This document shows, in pieces, positions 27,190-36,241 of a stretch of 64,000 bases of DNA. The stretch is from NCBI RefSeq assembly GCF_012931845.1, contig NZ_CP051884.1:1984001-2048000 (forward strand), in the 5' to 3' direction. The notes under the pieces are model-generated. The model was not told where the DNA came from and did no database searches. It saw only the letters and a program-made list of their open reading frames with translations. Origin of the DNA: Cellulomonas taurus (lineage in GTDB: Bacteria; Actinomycetota; Actinomycetes; Actinomycetales; Cellulomonadaceae). The stretch's first letter is position 1. Each line of letters begins with the position of its first letter. A program made the position numbers and the translations under genes.

Positions 27190-27708
27190 TCAGGCGGGGG
27201 CGACGACCGCACGCAGGTGCGCGGCGCCCGGGGCCCAGGCGGCGAACGGCGCGGCCGACTCCAGGACGCTGAACGTCGCGGTCGGCACCCCGGCACGCAC
27301 CCGCGCCAGAGCCGCCGGGTCGGACTCCGCGGCGTCGGCCAGGGTGGCGGCGGTCTGCGAGACGGTGGGCTCGTGCCCGACCACCAGCAGGCGGTGAGTC
27401 GACTCCGGCACCGCGCGCACCAGCTCCAGCAGCTCACGCACCCCCGCGTCGTAGACCGCGTCGCTCAGGGTGGCGACCTCCGCCGGGACCTCCAGCCCGG
27501 TGCGCACCAGGTCCCAGGTCTGCCGGGTGCGCACCGCGGAGGACACCAGCACCGTCTCCGGCACCAGGCCGGCATCCCGCAGCGCGGCGCCGACACCGGT
27601 CGCCTGCCGACGCCCGTCCAGGGCCAGCGGACGCAGATGATCGGCCAGCGACTCAGCGGCCTCGGCCTTGGCGTGCCGCAGCAGGACGAGCTGGTAGGTA
27701 GTGGTCAC
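27190..27708 (-). CDS. SixA-like histidine phosphatase
   Basis: 172 residues. The phosphohistidine motif LLRHAKA (residues ~9-15) and the second catalytic His in VVGHEPT (~115) identify the branch-1 histidine phosphatase fold in its short SixA form. SixA in E. coli dephosphorylates phosphohistidine on HPt or PTS proteins; the target here is unknown. GTG 27708 with GACCCT 7 nt upstream suggests a leaderless mRNA. It has its own promoter and lies just downstream of fabI. Confidence 0.85.
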   Translation of the reverse strand: MTTTYQLVLLRHAKAEAAESLADHLRPLALDGRRQATGVGAALRDAGLVPETVLVSSAVRTRQTWDLVRTGLEVPAEVATLSDAVYDAGVRELLELVRAVPESTHRLLVVGHEPTVSQTAATLADAAESDPAALARVRAGVPTATFSVLESAAPFAAWAPGAAHLRAVVAPA

Positions 27709-27726
27709 ACGGAACAGGGTCGCACG

Positions 27727-28494
27727 TCACTGACCCATGGCGTGCACACCGCCGTCGACGTGCACCATCTCTCCGGTGGTCATCGGGAACCAGTCGGAGA
27801 GCAGGGCGGCCACCGCACGGGCGGTCGGCTCCGGGTCGTTCACGTCCCAGCCCAGCGGCGCGCGCTCGCCCCAGTTCTCCTCCATCGCGGCGAAGCCGGG
27901 GATCGACTTCGCGGCGGTGGTGCGGATCGGCCCGGCGGAGACCAGGTTCACCCGGATGTTGTCAGCGCCCAGGTCGCGGGCCAGGTAGCGCGAGGTGTTC
28001 TCCAGCGCGGCCTTGGCCACACCCATCCAGTCGTAGACCGGCCAGGCGAACCGCGCGTCGAAGGTCAGGCCGACCAGCGATCCACCCTCGACCATCAGCG
28101 GCTTGGCGGCGACGGCCAGCGACTTGAAGGAGAACGCGGAGATCTCCAGTGCGGTCGCCACGTCCTGCCACTCGCCGGCCAGGAAGTTGCCGCCCATCAC
28201 CGACTGCGGCGCGAAGCCGATCGAGTGCACCACGCCGTCCAGGCGGTCCACGTGCTCGCCGACCCGGGCCGCCAACTGGTCCAGGTCCTCGGCGCTGGTC
28301 ACGTCGAGCTGCACCACCGGCGCCTCCTTCGGCAACCGGCGCGCGATGGCCTGGGTGAGCCGGAACTGGCGGCCGAAGGAGCTGAGCACGACCTCCGCGC
28401 CCTGCTCCTGCGCCAGCCGCGCGACGTGGAACGCGATAGAACCGTCGGTGAGCACACCGGTGACCAGCAGCTTCTTGCCTTCGAGCAGACCCAT
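27727..28494 (-). CDS. fabI: enoyl-ACP reductase (FabI/InhA type)
   Basis: 255 residues. The NADH-binding loop is VTGVLTDGSIAFHVA (~11-25), with the FabI variation of GxxxxxSIA. The catalytic pair is Y154 and K161 in YDWMGVAK, matching the Y-x6-K spacing of FabI and InhA rather than FabG. It catalyses the last reduction in fatty-acid elongation. The order fabG-fabI matches fabG1-inhA of mycobacteria, and the enzyme is the target class of isoniazid and triclosan. No resistance change can be judged from sequence alone. Confidence 0.93.
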   Translation of the reverse strand: MGLLEGKKLLVTGVLTDGSIAFHVARLAQEQGAEVVLSSFGRQFRLTQAIARRLPKEAPVVQLDVTSAEDLDQLAARVGEHVDRLDGVVHSIGFAPQSVMGGNFLAGEWQDVATALEISAFSFKSLAVAAKPLMVEGGSLVGLTFDARFAWPVYDWMGVAKAALENTSRYLARDLGADNIRVNLVSAGPIRTTAAKSIPGFAAMEENWGERAPLGWDVNDPEPTARAVAALLSDWFPMTTGEMVHVDGGVHAMGQ

Positions 28495-28529
28495 GAGTCG
28501 TCGTCCTGTCCTGTAGTCGTGAGAGAAGT

Positions 28530-29264
28530 TCAGTGGCCCATGCCGAGGCCGCCGTCGACCGGCAGTACGGCACCGGAGATGTACCCGGCGGCGGGCGAGG
28601 CGAGGAATTCCACGGCGGCGGCGATGTCGTCGGCGGCACCGAACCGTGCGGCTGGGATCGACGACAGGTACGCCTGCTGCCGGTCGTCGGGCAGCGACTC
28701 GGTCATCGCGGTCTCGATGAAGCCGGGTGCGACCACGTTGGCGGTGATGCCACGGGCGCCGAGCTCGCGGGTGATCGAGCGGGCCATGCCGACCAGGCCG
28801 GCCTTGCTCGCGGTGTAGTTGATCTGCCCGGCGTTGCCGTAGAGGCCGACCACGGAGCCGATCATCACGATCCGTCCGCGACGCAGCCGGATCATGCCCT
28901 TCGAGGCGCGGCGCACGCAGCGGAACACCCCGGTCAGGTTGACGTCCAGCACCGCCTCGAAGTCCTCGTCGGTCATCCGCATCAGCAGACCATCGCGGGT
29001 GACCCCGGCGTTCGCGACCAGCACCTCGACCGGACCGTGCTCCGCCTCGATCTGCGCGAAGGCGGCGTCGACGGCGGCGGTGTCCGACACGTCACCGGGC
29101 ACCGCGAGCACGCCCTCGGGCACGTCGCCGCCGGAGCGGACCAGGGTCGCGACCCGGTCGCCCTGGGCGACGAAGCGCTCGGCGATCGCCCGTCCGATGC
29201 CACGGGTGGCACCGGTGACGAGCACGCTGCGGGGCTGGGATTCTGGGGTCTGGGTCACGGACAT
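28530..29264 (-). CDS. fabG: 3-oxoacyl-ACP reductase
   Basis: 244 residues from ATG 29264; GTG 29258 is an alternative since TAGCGT precedes both closely. Glycine-rich TGATRGIG (17-24), NAG (85-87), and the catalytic triad S137, Y150, K154 (YTASK) are in place. It reduces 3-oxoacyl-ACP with NADPH. It precedes fabI by 35 bp on the same strand and is most likely co-transcribed with it. Confidence 0.93.
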   Translation of the reverse strand: MSVTQTPESQPRSVLVTGATRGIGRAIAERFVAQGDRVATLVRSGGDVPEGVLAVPGDVSDTAAVDAAFAQIEAEHGPVEVLVANAGVTRDGLLMRMTDEDFEAVLDVNLTGVFRCVRRASKGMIRLRRGRIVMIGSVVGLYGNAGQINYTASKAGLVGMARSITRELGARGITANVVAPGFIETAMTESLPDDRQQAYLSSIPAARFGAADDIAAAVEFLASPAAGYISGAVLPVDGGLGMGH

Positions 29265-29408
29265 CGACGCTAACCGAGTCCGCAGGCGCACACCGTGCAA
29301 CACGGCGGCACAGGTTGCGGGCCGGTCGTTGTCCGAATCGCACAATCCGGTGACCAGCGCCACGATCCTCGACCCGTCGCTGCGCGCAGGACACGCCTAC
29401 GATCAGAT

Positions 29409-29849
29409 GTGCCCAGGCGGACCCCTCCCGCAGTCAGCGTCACCAGCGCTCCCCAGTCGCTGGCCGCCGACCAGTCGCGCCGCGCCTCCCGGTACCTGCT
29501 CCAGATGGGCGTTCGGGTGGCCTGCTTCCTGCTCGCGGTGCTGCTCTGGCGGCACGTCCCGGTCTGGGTGAGCATCCTGCTGATCGTCGGCGCCGTGGTC
29601 CTGCCGTACACCGCCGTGCTGTTCGCGAACGCCGGTCGGGAACGGGTGGCCGGGGGCACGGCGGTCGACCTGCCGCAGTTGAGCGCCGGACCCGCCACCC
29701 GGCCGGCCGCGCCGCGTCCCACCGACGGCCGGACCACCGACCACAGAGCGGCGCCGAAGGACACTGGTGCCAGCCGGGCGTCCGGGGACTCCGACGACCG
29801 CGCGTCCCACGACCGCACCACCGACGAGCGGAGCACCGATGACCGCTGA
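29409..29849 (+). CDS. DUF3099 membrane protein
   Basis: 146 residues from GTG 29409, 5 nt after TACGAT. Two adjacent hydrophobic segments (~residues 35-80; LLQMGVRVACFLLAVLLW, then VSILLIVGAVVLPY) with short loops match the DUF3099 core. The C-terminal ~55 residues are disordered, rich in Asp, Arg and Thr. Function unknown; the family is common upstream of cytochrome-oxidase assembly genes in actinobacteria. It overlaps the next gene by 11 bp. Confidence 0.78.
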   Translation: MPRRTPPAVSVTSAPQSLAADQSRRASRYLLQMGVRVACFLLAVLLWRHVPVWVSILLIVGAVVLPYTAVLFANAGRERVAGGTAVDLPQLSAGPATRPAAPRPTDGRTTDHRAAPKDTGASRASGDSDDRASHDRTTDERSTDDR

Positions 29850-30102
29850 GCCGACCGCCGACGACGCACCCGAGCTGCTCTGCTCGGCCCGGGGCTGCCA
29901 CGCCGACGCGACCTGGGGCGTGCTCTGGAACAACCCGAAGCTGCACACCCCGGACCGGCGCAAGGTCTGGCTGGCGTGCGACGACCACCGTGTCCAGCTG
30001 GAGGAGTACCTGGGCGCACGGCTGTTCTTCAAGGAGTCGGTGCCGGTCGCGGCCCTGGACTCGATGGACCTGGGCACCCGGCCGGGAGCCTTCGGCCGAT
30101 GA
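29839..30102 (+). CDS. small Cys/His protein between DUF3099 and SURF1
   Basis: 87 residues. A CSARGCH pair early and an ACDDH pair about 30 residues later form a plausible zinc-binding site, with conserved-looking aromatic residues between (TWGVLWNNPKLHTPDRRK). It overlaps both neighbours (11 bp upstream, ATGA downstream), so it is translationally coupled with SURF1 and probably has a role in oxidase assembly. Such small proteins are sometimes annotated 'acetone carboxylase' in databases, which nothing in the sequence supports. Confidence 0.7.
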   Translation: MTAEPTADDAPELLCSARGCHADATWGVLWNNPKLHTPDRRKVWLACDDHRVQLEEYLGARLFFKESVPVAALDSMDLGTRPGAFGR

Positions 30103-30965
30103 CGCTGTCCCCCGCCACCCGTCGCGCCGTCGGACTGGTCCTGCTCGCCGTCGTGCTGGCCACCGCCTGCACCTTCCTCGGCCGCTGGCAGTGGAACCGG
30201 CACGTGCACCGCGACGCCGCGATCCGGCTGGTGCAGACCAACTACGACGCCGACCCGGTCCCGCTGACCGATCTGCTGCCCACAGTCGACGACGCCCTCG
30301 ACCCGGCGAAGGTCTGGCACCCGGTGACGGTCACCGGCCGCTACGACGCCGACGGCACCGTCCTGCTGCGCAACCGACCGGTCAACAGCCAGCCCGGCTT
30401 CCACGTCCTGGTGCCCCTGGTGCAGGACGACGGCAGCACCCTGGTCGTCGACCGGGGGTGGGTCGCCTGGGACGCGGACGCCTCCGGCGAGGTCGATGTC
30501 CCCGCACCGCCCGCCGGCGAGGTCACGGTCACCGCGCGGCTGCGACCGCAGGAGGTGGCCAGCACCCGCAGCGCCCCGGCCGGACAGGTGCAGGCGATCA
30601 ACGTCGACCAGGTGCTCGCCGCCGGTGGCGACAGCGAACTCGACGCATACACCGCCTACGGCGCGCTGGTCAGCGAATCACCGACCGCCGCCACCGCCCT
30701 CGGCCCGTTGCCCACCCCCAGCACCGACCCCGGCTCCCACCTGTCCTACGCGTTCCAGTGGTGGACGTTCGGCATCGGTGCCCTGGTCGGGTTCGGCTGG
30801 ATGGCCCGACGGGAGATCCGGGACGAGCGCGGCATCCCCCGCGGGCCGGGCGTGGCGCTGGGCGATCTGATCCCCGACGAGCAGGGCAACCTGCGCGCCC
30901 CGCGCACCCGCCGGGTCTCCGACGAGGACACCGAGGACGCGCTGATCGACGCGCAGCTGCGCTGA
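30099..30965 (+). CDS. SURF1-family cytochrome oxidase assembly protein
   Basis: 288 residues. A first membrane helix (~9-26) is followed by the family's LGRWQWNRH motif (~27-35), a periplasmic domain with LRNRPVNSQPG and VDRGWV blocks, then a second helix near residue 235 (FQWWTFGIGALVGFGW). SURF1 proteins help insert heme A into cytochrome aa3. It pairs functionally with ctaA found later in the window. The cytoplasmic tail (~50 residues) is charged. ATGA overlap with the upstream gene. Confidence 0.88.
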   Translation: MTLSPATRRAVGLVLLAVVLATACTFLGRWQWNRHVHRDAAIRLVQTNYDADPVPLTDLLPTVDDALDPAKVWHPVTVTGRYDADGTVLLRNRPVNSQPGFHVLVPLVQDDGSTLVVDRGWVAWDADASGEVDVPAPPAGEVTVTARLRPQEVASTRSAPAGQVQAINVDQVLAAGGDSELDAYTAYGALVSESPTAATALGPLPTPSTDPGSHLSYAFQWWTFGIGALVGFGWMARREIRDERGIPRGPGVALGDLIPDEQGNLRAPRTRRVSDEDTEDALIDAQLR

Positions 30966-31152
30966 GCGCCCGGCCCCATCACCGGGCACTCCGAGCAGGC
31001 CGGGCGGCGTCCGTCGCGTCGAGGGGGCATGTCCCGATCCACGTGCCGCTCCGAATCGCCTCGGGTGCTGCGACTGCGCACGTGATCCGCGCTTTCGCAC
31101 GCGGCAGGGTGCCATCGCCCGGTCCTGGGGCGGGGTCTGACAGAGTGGGCGG

Positions 31153-31785
31153 ATGGAACGGGGGCGAAGGCGCGCGCTGCCGCTGACCGTGATCGGGGCG
31201 GCGGTGCTGGTGCTGGTCGTGGGGCAGATGGTCGTGCCGTCGTCGCACCGCATGCTGCTTGGGATGCTGGGACCACCCGCCGCCACCGCGCTGCTCTGGC
31301 TGCTGGGCTCCCGCGATCGGCGCCCTGGGGGCCCGGGCACCCGCCCGCACGCCTCCGAGGGCGGCCCGGACGGCGGACCGTCCTCGCAGGTGCCCGCACG
31401 TCCTCTGCCGCGCGATGCCGACGCCGCCGCCAGCGCACCGGGCTACGGACTGACCGCGGTGCTGACGGCGCTGCTGTGCCTGCTCGCCACCCCGGTCGTG
31501 CTGCTGTACCTGCCGGGTCCGATCGCTCCGCTCGCCCTCGCCCTGGCGGTGCTTGGTGCCCGCGGCCGTGACGGGTGGCTGCTGATCGCCGCCGGGGTGC
31601 TCGCGATCGCCTCGCCGTTGCCGGGTCTGCCACCCTCGGTGTGGATGGACACCCCGCGCAGTACCGCCGCTGTCGCGGCGCTGGTCGCGCAGGCCGCCGT
31701 GGGAGGCGGGATGCTCCTGGCTGCCCGACGCGCGGCAGGCGACACCTCCCGGATCGCGCACACCGAGCCGCCCGTCCGGACCTGA
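31153..31785 (+). CDS. hypothetical membrane protein
   Basis: 210 residues. One hydrophobic segment near residues 10-30, a Gly/Pro/Ser-rich loop (~52-100), then about four segments in the second half. No domain recognised. CAGAGT lies 6 nt before the ATG. It is a stand-alone gene, tail to tail with the ABC-F gene. The 187 bp upstream contain no RNA gene or clear motif. Confidence 0.6.
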   Translation: MERGRRRALPLTVIGAAVLVLVVGQMVVPSSHRMLLGMLGPPAATALLWLLGSRDRRPGGPGTRPHASEGGPDGGPSSQVPARPLPRDADAAASAPGYGLTAVLTALLCLLATPVVLLYLPGPIAPLALALAVLGARGRDGWLLIAAGVLAIASPLPGLPPSVWMDTPRSTAAVAALVAQAAVGGGMLLAARRAAGDTSRIAHTEPPVRT

Positions 31786-31841
31786 ACGCCGGCACTGACC
31801 ACCGCCCCCGCCCGGGGTCAGGCGGTCAGGGGGTCAGGGGG

Positions 31842-33440
31842 TCAGGCCAGCGTGACCAGGTCCAGGTAGCTCGGGTTCCAGAGGTCCTCGTCGCCGTCGG
31901 GCAGCAGGACGACCCGCTCGGGCTGGAGTGCCTCGACGGCACCCTCGTCGTGGGAGACCAGGACGACGGCGCCGGTGTACGAGCGCAGCGCCGCCAGGAT
32001 CTCCTCGCGCGAGGCCGGGTCGAGGTTGTTGGTCGGCTCGTCCAGCAGCAGCACGTTCGCGCTGGAGACGACCAGGGCCGCGAGCGCCAGGCGGGTCTTC
32101 TCGCCGCCGGACAGCACCCCGGCGATCTTGTCCGCGTCGTCGCCGGAGAACAGGAACGAGCCGAGCACCGATCGCACCTGGGTGTCGGTCAGGTCGGGGG
32201 CCTGCGAGCGCAGGTTCTCCACCACTGTCCGGTCCAGGTCCAGGGTCTCGTGCTCCTGGGCGTAGTAGCCGAGCTTGAGTCCGTGGCCGGGGATGACCTC
32301 GCCGGTGTCCGGCTCCATGATCCCGCCGAGCATCCGCAGCAGCGTGGTCTTACCCGCACCGTTGAGTCCGAGCACCACCACCCGGCTGCCCTTGTCGATG
32401 GCCAGGTCGACCCCGGCGAACACCTCCTGCGAGCCGTAGGACTTAGACAGGTCGGCGGCGGTCAGCGGTGTCTTGCCGCAGGGAGCCGGCTCGGGGAACC
32501 GCAGCTTGGCGACCTTGTCCTGGGCACGCACCTCGTCCAGACCGGACAGCAGACGCTCGGCGCGACGGGCCATGTTCTGGGCGGCGACGGTCTTGGTGGC
32601 CTTGGCGCGCATCTTGTCCGCCTGCGCCATCAGCGCCGAGGCCTTCTTCTCCGCGTTGGCGCGCTCACGGCGACGGCGCTTCTCGTCCGTCTCTCGCTGC
32701 TTGAGGTAGGCGTCCCAGCCCAGGTTGTACTGGTCCAGCTCGCCCCGGTTGGCGTCCAGGTGGAAGACCTTGTTCACGGTGGCGCGCAGCAGCTCGACAT
32801 CGTGGCTGATCACGATGAACCCGCCCGGGTACACCTTGAGGTAGTCGCGCAGCCAGCTGATCGAGTCGGCGTCCAGGTGATTGGTCGGCTCGTCCAGCAG
32901 CAGGGTGTCGGCGCCGGAGAACAGGATGCGGGCCAGCTCGACCCGTCGGCGCTGACCACCGGAGAGCGTGCCGAGCGTCTGCCCGAGCACCCGGTCGTCC
33001 AGACCGAGGTTCGCGGTGATCCGGTGCGCCTCGGACTCGGCGGCGTAGCCACCACCGGCGGTGAAGCGCGCTTCCAGCTTCTCGTAGCGGTTCATCGCCT
33101 TGGTGCGCACGGTGTCGTCCTCGGAGGCCATCTCCGCCTCGGTGGCGCGCATCTTCGCGATCACCTCGTCCAGGCCACGGGCCGACAGCACCCGGTGCAT
33201 CGCGAGCTGGGCGGGGTCGCCCGCCTTGGAGTCCTGCGGCAGGTAGCCGATGTCCCCGGCGGAGGTGATCGTGCCCCCGGTGGGCTGGGTCTCCCCCGCG
33301 AGCGTCTTGGTCAGGGTCGTCTTGCCCGCACCGTTACGACCGACCAGCCCGATCCGGTCCCCCGCCGCGACCCGGAAGGTGGTGGCGGACAGCAGCGTGC
33401 GTGCCCCGATCTGCAGCTCGACGCCCTGCGCTGTGATCAC
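31842..33440 (-). CDS. ABC-F family ATPase (Rv1473-like)
   Basis: 532 residues from GTG 33440, with AGGAGT upstream. Two nucleotide-binding domains are fused: GRNGAGKTT (~34-42) with signature LSGGQRRR, and GLNGAGKTT with signature LSGGEKTR; both Walker B motifs read LLLDEPTN. A charged linker of about 70 residues, Lys/Arg-rich (EKRRRRERANAEKK), joins them, and there is no membrane domain. ABC-F proteins act on ribosomes, either as antibiotic-resistance factors or translation factors. Sequence resembles M. tuberculosis Rv1473, sometimes called a macrolide exporter, although ABC-F proteins do not export. Confidence 0.9.
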   Translation of the reverse strand: MITAQGVELQIGARTLLSATTFRVAAGDRIGLVGRNGAGKTTLTKTLAGETQPTGGTITSAGDIGYLPQDSKAGDPAQLAMHRVLSARGLDEVIAKMRATEAEMASEDDTVRTKAMNRYEKLEARFTAGGGYAAESEAHRITANLGLDDRVLGQTLGTLSGGQRRRVELARILFSGADTLLLDEPTNHLDADSISWLRDYLKVYPGGFIVISHDVELLRATVNKVFHLDANRGELDQYNLGWDAYLKQRETDEKRRRRERANAEKKASALMAQADKMRAKATKTVAAQNMARRAERLLSGLDEVRAQDKVAKLRFPEPAPCGKTPLTAADLSKSYGSQEVFAGVDLAIDKGSRVVVLGLNGAGKTTLLRMLGGIMEPDTGEVIPGHGLKLGYYAQEHETLDLDRTVVENLRSQAPDLTDTQVRSVLGSFLFSGDDADKIAGVLSGGEKTRLALAALVVSSANVLLLDEPTNNLDPASREEILAALRSYTGAVVLVSHDEGAVEALQPERVVLLPDGDEDLWNPSYLDLVTLA

Positions 33441-33728
33441 CGTGTTACTCCTGACGGGCCGTGCCCGATCGCGGCACCGGCCCACCGGTGGCGGGTGCGC
33501 CGTCCGGACGGGCTCGGCGACTGTGCGGAAACCTCCTGGTGCCGACCACCGTCGACACAAACGCCGCCCAGTCTACGGGCGGCCCGGGTGAGGGAGCACG
33601 CAGATTCTCCGCTGGCGAATTCCTCCAACTCCGCGCCGGGGGCTCTGTCCGTGCGGTGGGTGCTGTGCGGTGGTCCGGCGAACTAGCGTGGCCGCTCGGT
33701 GCATCCCGCATCGACGACTGGAGGCCCC

Positions 33729-34376
33729 GTGACCGACCCGCAGCCGCACACCACCCCTGCCACGTCCGGCGCCCTCCCCGCCCCGGCCACGTCCGCCACG
33801 CTCCCGGCGCCGGCCACTCGCCGGTCGGCGGCGACGGATCTGGCGCTGATCGCGTCCTTCGCCGCCCTGGTCGCCGTGTGCGCCGTGCTGCCCGCGATCC
33901 CGGTCGGTGGTCCGGTCCCGATCACCCTGCAGACCTTCGCGGTGGCCCTCACCGGCCTGGTCCTCGGCCCGCGTCGTGGGTTCCTGGCGCTGCTGCTGTA
34001 CGTGGTCGTCGGCCTGGTCGGGCTGCCGGTGCTCTCCGGTGCGGTCGGTGGCCTCGGCGTGTTGGCCGGGCCGTCGGCCGGGTACCTGCTGTCCTTCCCC
34101 CTGGCTGCCGCGCTCGCCGGTGCCGGATCGCTGCTGGCCCGCCGGGTCGCCGGACGGTGGCAGGTACCCGCCCTGTTCGCCGCCGCCACCGTCGCCAGCC
34201 TGCTGGTCGTGCACCCGCTGGGCATCGCGGTGATGGGCTGGCGGCTGGGCCTGTCGCCGACCGAGGCGCTGACCGCCGGGGCGGTGTTCCTCCCGGGCGA
34301 TGTCGTGAAGAACGTGCTGGCAGCCGTGGTCGCCGCCGCCGTGCTGCGCGCGTACCCGGAGCTGCGGCGCCGGTGA
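33729..34376 (+). CDS. bioY: BioY biotin-binding S component of an ECF transporter
   Basis: 215 residues from GTG 33729 with GGAGG upstream. An Ala/Pro/Thr-rich N-terminus precedes six hydrophobic segments. The BioY signature PVPITLQTFAVALTGLVLG (~57-75) and the GPSAGYLLSFP motif are intact. It binds biotin at the membrane and passes it inward with BioM and BioN. The gene overlaps bioM by GTGA. The N-terminal repeats of ATSA/PATS are probably not part of the fold. Confidence 0.92.
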   Translation: MTDPQPHTTPATSGALPAPATSATLPAPATRRSAATDLALIASFAALVAVCAVLPAIPVGGPVPITLQTFAVALTGLVLGPRRGFLALLLYVVVGLVGLPVLSGAVGGLGVLAGPSAGYLLSFPLAAALAGAGSLLARRVAGRWQVPALFAAATVASLLVVHPLGIAVMGWRLGLSPTEALTAGAVFLPGDVVKNVLAAVVAAAVLRAYPELRRR

Positions 34377-35152
34377 TCGAGCTCCGGGGTGCGCTGGTCA
34401 CCGCCGATCCACCGCGGTCCGCCGACGAGCGGGGTCGTCGGGGACGGCGTGCCGGTACCGCCGCGGAGCCGATCGCACGCCACGACGGACCGCTGCGCAT
34501 CCTCGGCCCGATCGACCTCACCCTGACCGAGCAGCGGATCGCCGTGGTGGGTGCCAACGGTTCCGGCAAGTCGACGCTGGCCCGACTGCTGAACGGCCTC
34601 ACGCTGCCCGCCGCAGGCCAGGTGCTGATCGACGGCCTGGACACTCGCCGCGACGGTCACGCCGTGCGTCGCCGAGTCGGCTTCCTGTTCACCGACCCGG
34701 ACGCACAGATCGTCATGCCCACCCCGGTCGAGGACGTCGCGCTCTCCCTGCGCCGCACCGGGGTGCCCCCCGCCGACCGCGATGCTCGTGCCCGCGACGT
34801 GCTGGCGCGGGTGGGGCTGGCCGAGCGCGCCGACCTTCCGGTGCGCGCGCTCTCCGGCGGGCAGCGCCAGTTGCTCGCGCTGGCCGCCGTGCTCGCCACC
34901 GAACCGGACATCCTGGTCTGCGACGAGCCGACCACGCTGCTCGACCTGCGCTGGCGGCGGGTCGTGACCGACCTGATCGCCGGGTTGTCGCAGCAGGTGG
35001 TGCTGGTGACCCACGACCTGGACGCGGCGGCTCGGGCCGACCGGGTGCTGGTGGTCGACGACGGCCGGATCGTCGCGGATGGCGCCCCGGAGGCGACTTT
35101 GGCGACATATCGCCTGCTGATGGGCGTGGACGACGAGGCCCGTCGCGGATGA
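34373..35152 (+). CDS. bioM: BioM/CbiO-type ECF ATPase
   Basis: 259 residues. An N-terminal extension of about 35 residues precedes the ATPase. Walker A is GANGSGKST (~63-71), signature is LSGGQRQLLAL, Walker B is LVCDEPTTLLD. The sequence FTDPDAQIVMPTPVEDVA is the typical ECF ATPase Q-loop region that contacts the T component. It overlaps both neighbours (GTGA, ATGA), forming the bioY-M-N operon. Confidence 0.9.
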   Translation: MIELRGALVTADPPRSADERGRRGRRAGTAAEPIARHDGPLRILGPIDLTLTEQRIAVVGANGSGKSTLARLLNGLTLPAAGQVLIDGLDTRRDGHAVRRRVGFLFTDPDAQIVMPTPVEDVALSLRRTGVPPADRDARARDVLARVGLAERADLPVRALSGGQRQLLALAAVLATEPDILVCDEPTTLLDLRWRRVVTDLIAGLSQQVVLVTHDLDAAARADRVLVVDDGRIVADGAPEATLATYRLLMGVDDEARRG

Positions 35153-35832
35153 GGCAGCCCGCGCACCCGGAGCACGACGCATCCGTGCCGAGCCAATCGA
35201 GCCAGCCGAGCCAGACGAGCCAGACGAGCCAGCCTGCGTCGACGCGGCTGAACAGTGCGCCCGCCGCGTCGGCAACCCGCCCCACCGTCGCCAAGCTGCT
35301 CGCACTCGCCCTGCTCGGCATCGCGGTCGTCGCTCTCCGCGGCCCGCTGTCCGCGTTGCTCCTTCTCACCGCCGTCCTCACCTGCGCAGCCCTCGCTCGG
35401 CTTCCGGTGCGTGCCACCGCCCGCGCGCTGCTGCCGATCCTGGTCACCGCCGCCCTCGCCGCCGGTTACCAGTGGTGGGCCCGCGGCCCGGCCGCCGCCG
35501 TCGAGGTCGCCGCCGACCTGCTCACCCTGGTCCTGGCCGCCGCCGTGCTCACCGCCACCACTCCCGCCGACCAGCTGCTGGACGTGCTGTCCGCCGCCGT
35601 CCGCCCGCTGCGCCGGGTGGGCGTGAACCCGGACGCCCTCGCACTGGCCGTCACTCTCCTGCTGCGGACGGTCCCGGAGATCGCCCGGGTGGTCGGCGAG
35701 GTGCGAGATGCCGCCCGGGCGCGCGGGTTGTCGCGGGACCCCCGGCTGTGGCTCACCCCGGCGGTGCTGCGGGTGGTCGGACGCGCCCGGGATCAGGGCG
35801 AGGCGCTGGCGGCGCGCGGGATTCTGGACTGA
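35149..35832 (+). CDS. bioN: BioN/CbiQ-type ECF T component
   Basis: 227 residues. After a Ser/Gln/Pro/Thr-rich N-terminus (~residues 10-45) come four to five hydrophobic segments, then ARARGLSRD (~193-201), the Arg-containing coupling helix motif (A-R-G) that contacts BioM. The N-terminus is encoded by a 9-nt tandem repeat (see 35181-35233). The T component joins BioY to the ATPase. Confidence 0.85.
   Translation: MRQPAHPEHDASVPSQSSQPSQTSQTSQPASTRLNSAPAASATRPTVAKLLALALLGIAVVALRGPLSALLLLTAVLTCAALARLPVRATARALLPILVTAALAAGYQWWARGPAAAVEVAADLLTLVLAAAVLTATTPADQLLDVLSAAVRPLRRVGVNPDALALAVTLLLRTVPEIARVVGEVRDAARARGLSRDPRLWLTPAVLRVVGRARDQGEALAARGILD
35181..35233. repeat. 9-nt tandem repeat inside bioN
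   Basis: About five copies of a GAGCCAGAC-like 9-nt unit encode SQP/SQT triplets in the N-terminus of the BioN protein. Because the period is three codons, length changes keep the frame. Confidence 0.7.
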
Positions 35833-35859
35833 GGGGCGTTCCCACGCCAGGATCGGAAC

Positions 35860-36210
35860 GTGTCCTTCACCTCGGCCCCGGAACCCACCCTCGCCCAGCT
35901 CGGCGACATCATGCTGTCCGAGCACTGGATCAGCACCCCATGGGGCTCCGCGCCGCTGAGCGGCGCACAGTGGCACGCATCCGACCAGGCGTACCCCACC
36001 GAACGGATCCCGGTGTGGGCGATCGTGCTGGCGGTCGTGCTCTTCCCGCTCGGCTTGTTCTTCCTGCTGATGAAGGAGACCCGGTGGGAGGGCTGGATCG
36101 AGGTCACGGTCCGGGCATCCGGCCTGGCACACACCACGCGGCTGCCCTACACCCCGGCGGCCTCGGCGTACGTCGCGCAGACGCTGGCCTGGGCGCAGTC
36201 GCGCTCCTGA
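35860..36210 (+). CDS. hypothetical single-pass membrane protein
   Basis: 116 residues from GTG 35860. A hydrophilic N-terminal half ends in a hydrophobic segment (~residues 50-70; WAIVLAVVLFPLGLFFLLMK), followed by a short beta-like domain (WEGWIEVTVRASGLAHTTRL). The topology and size resemble small actinobacterial membrane proteins of unknown function. CAGGAT lies 6 nt before the GTG. Confidence 0.6.
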   Translation: MSFTSAPEPTLAQLGDIMLSEHWISTPWGSAPLSGAQWHASDQAYPTERIPVWAIVLAVVLFPLGLFFLLMKETRWEGWIEVTVRASGLAHTTRLPYTPAASAYVAQTLAWAQSRS

Positions 36211-36241
36211 CCCCGAGACGGGGAGCGACCGGCCCGCCGCG

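Noticed and set aside
30966-31152. Possible RNA gene in the gap after SURF1
   Set aside because: Only short GC-rich hairpins; no tRNA cloverleaf or conserved ncRNA motif.
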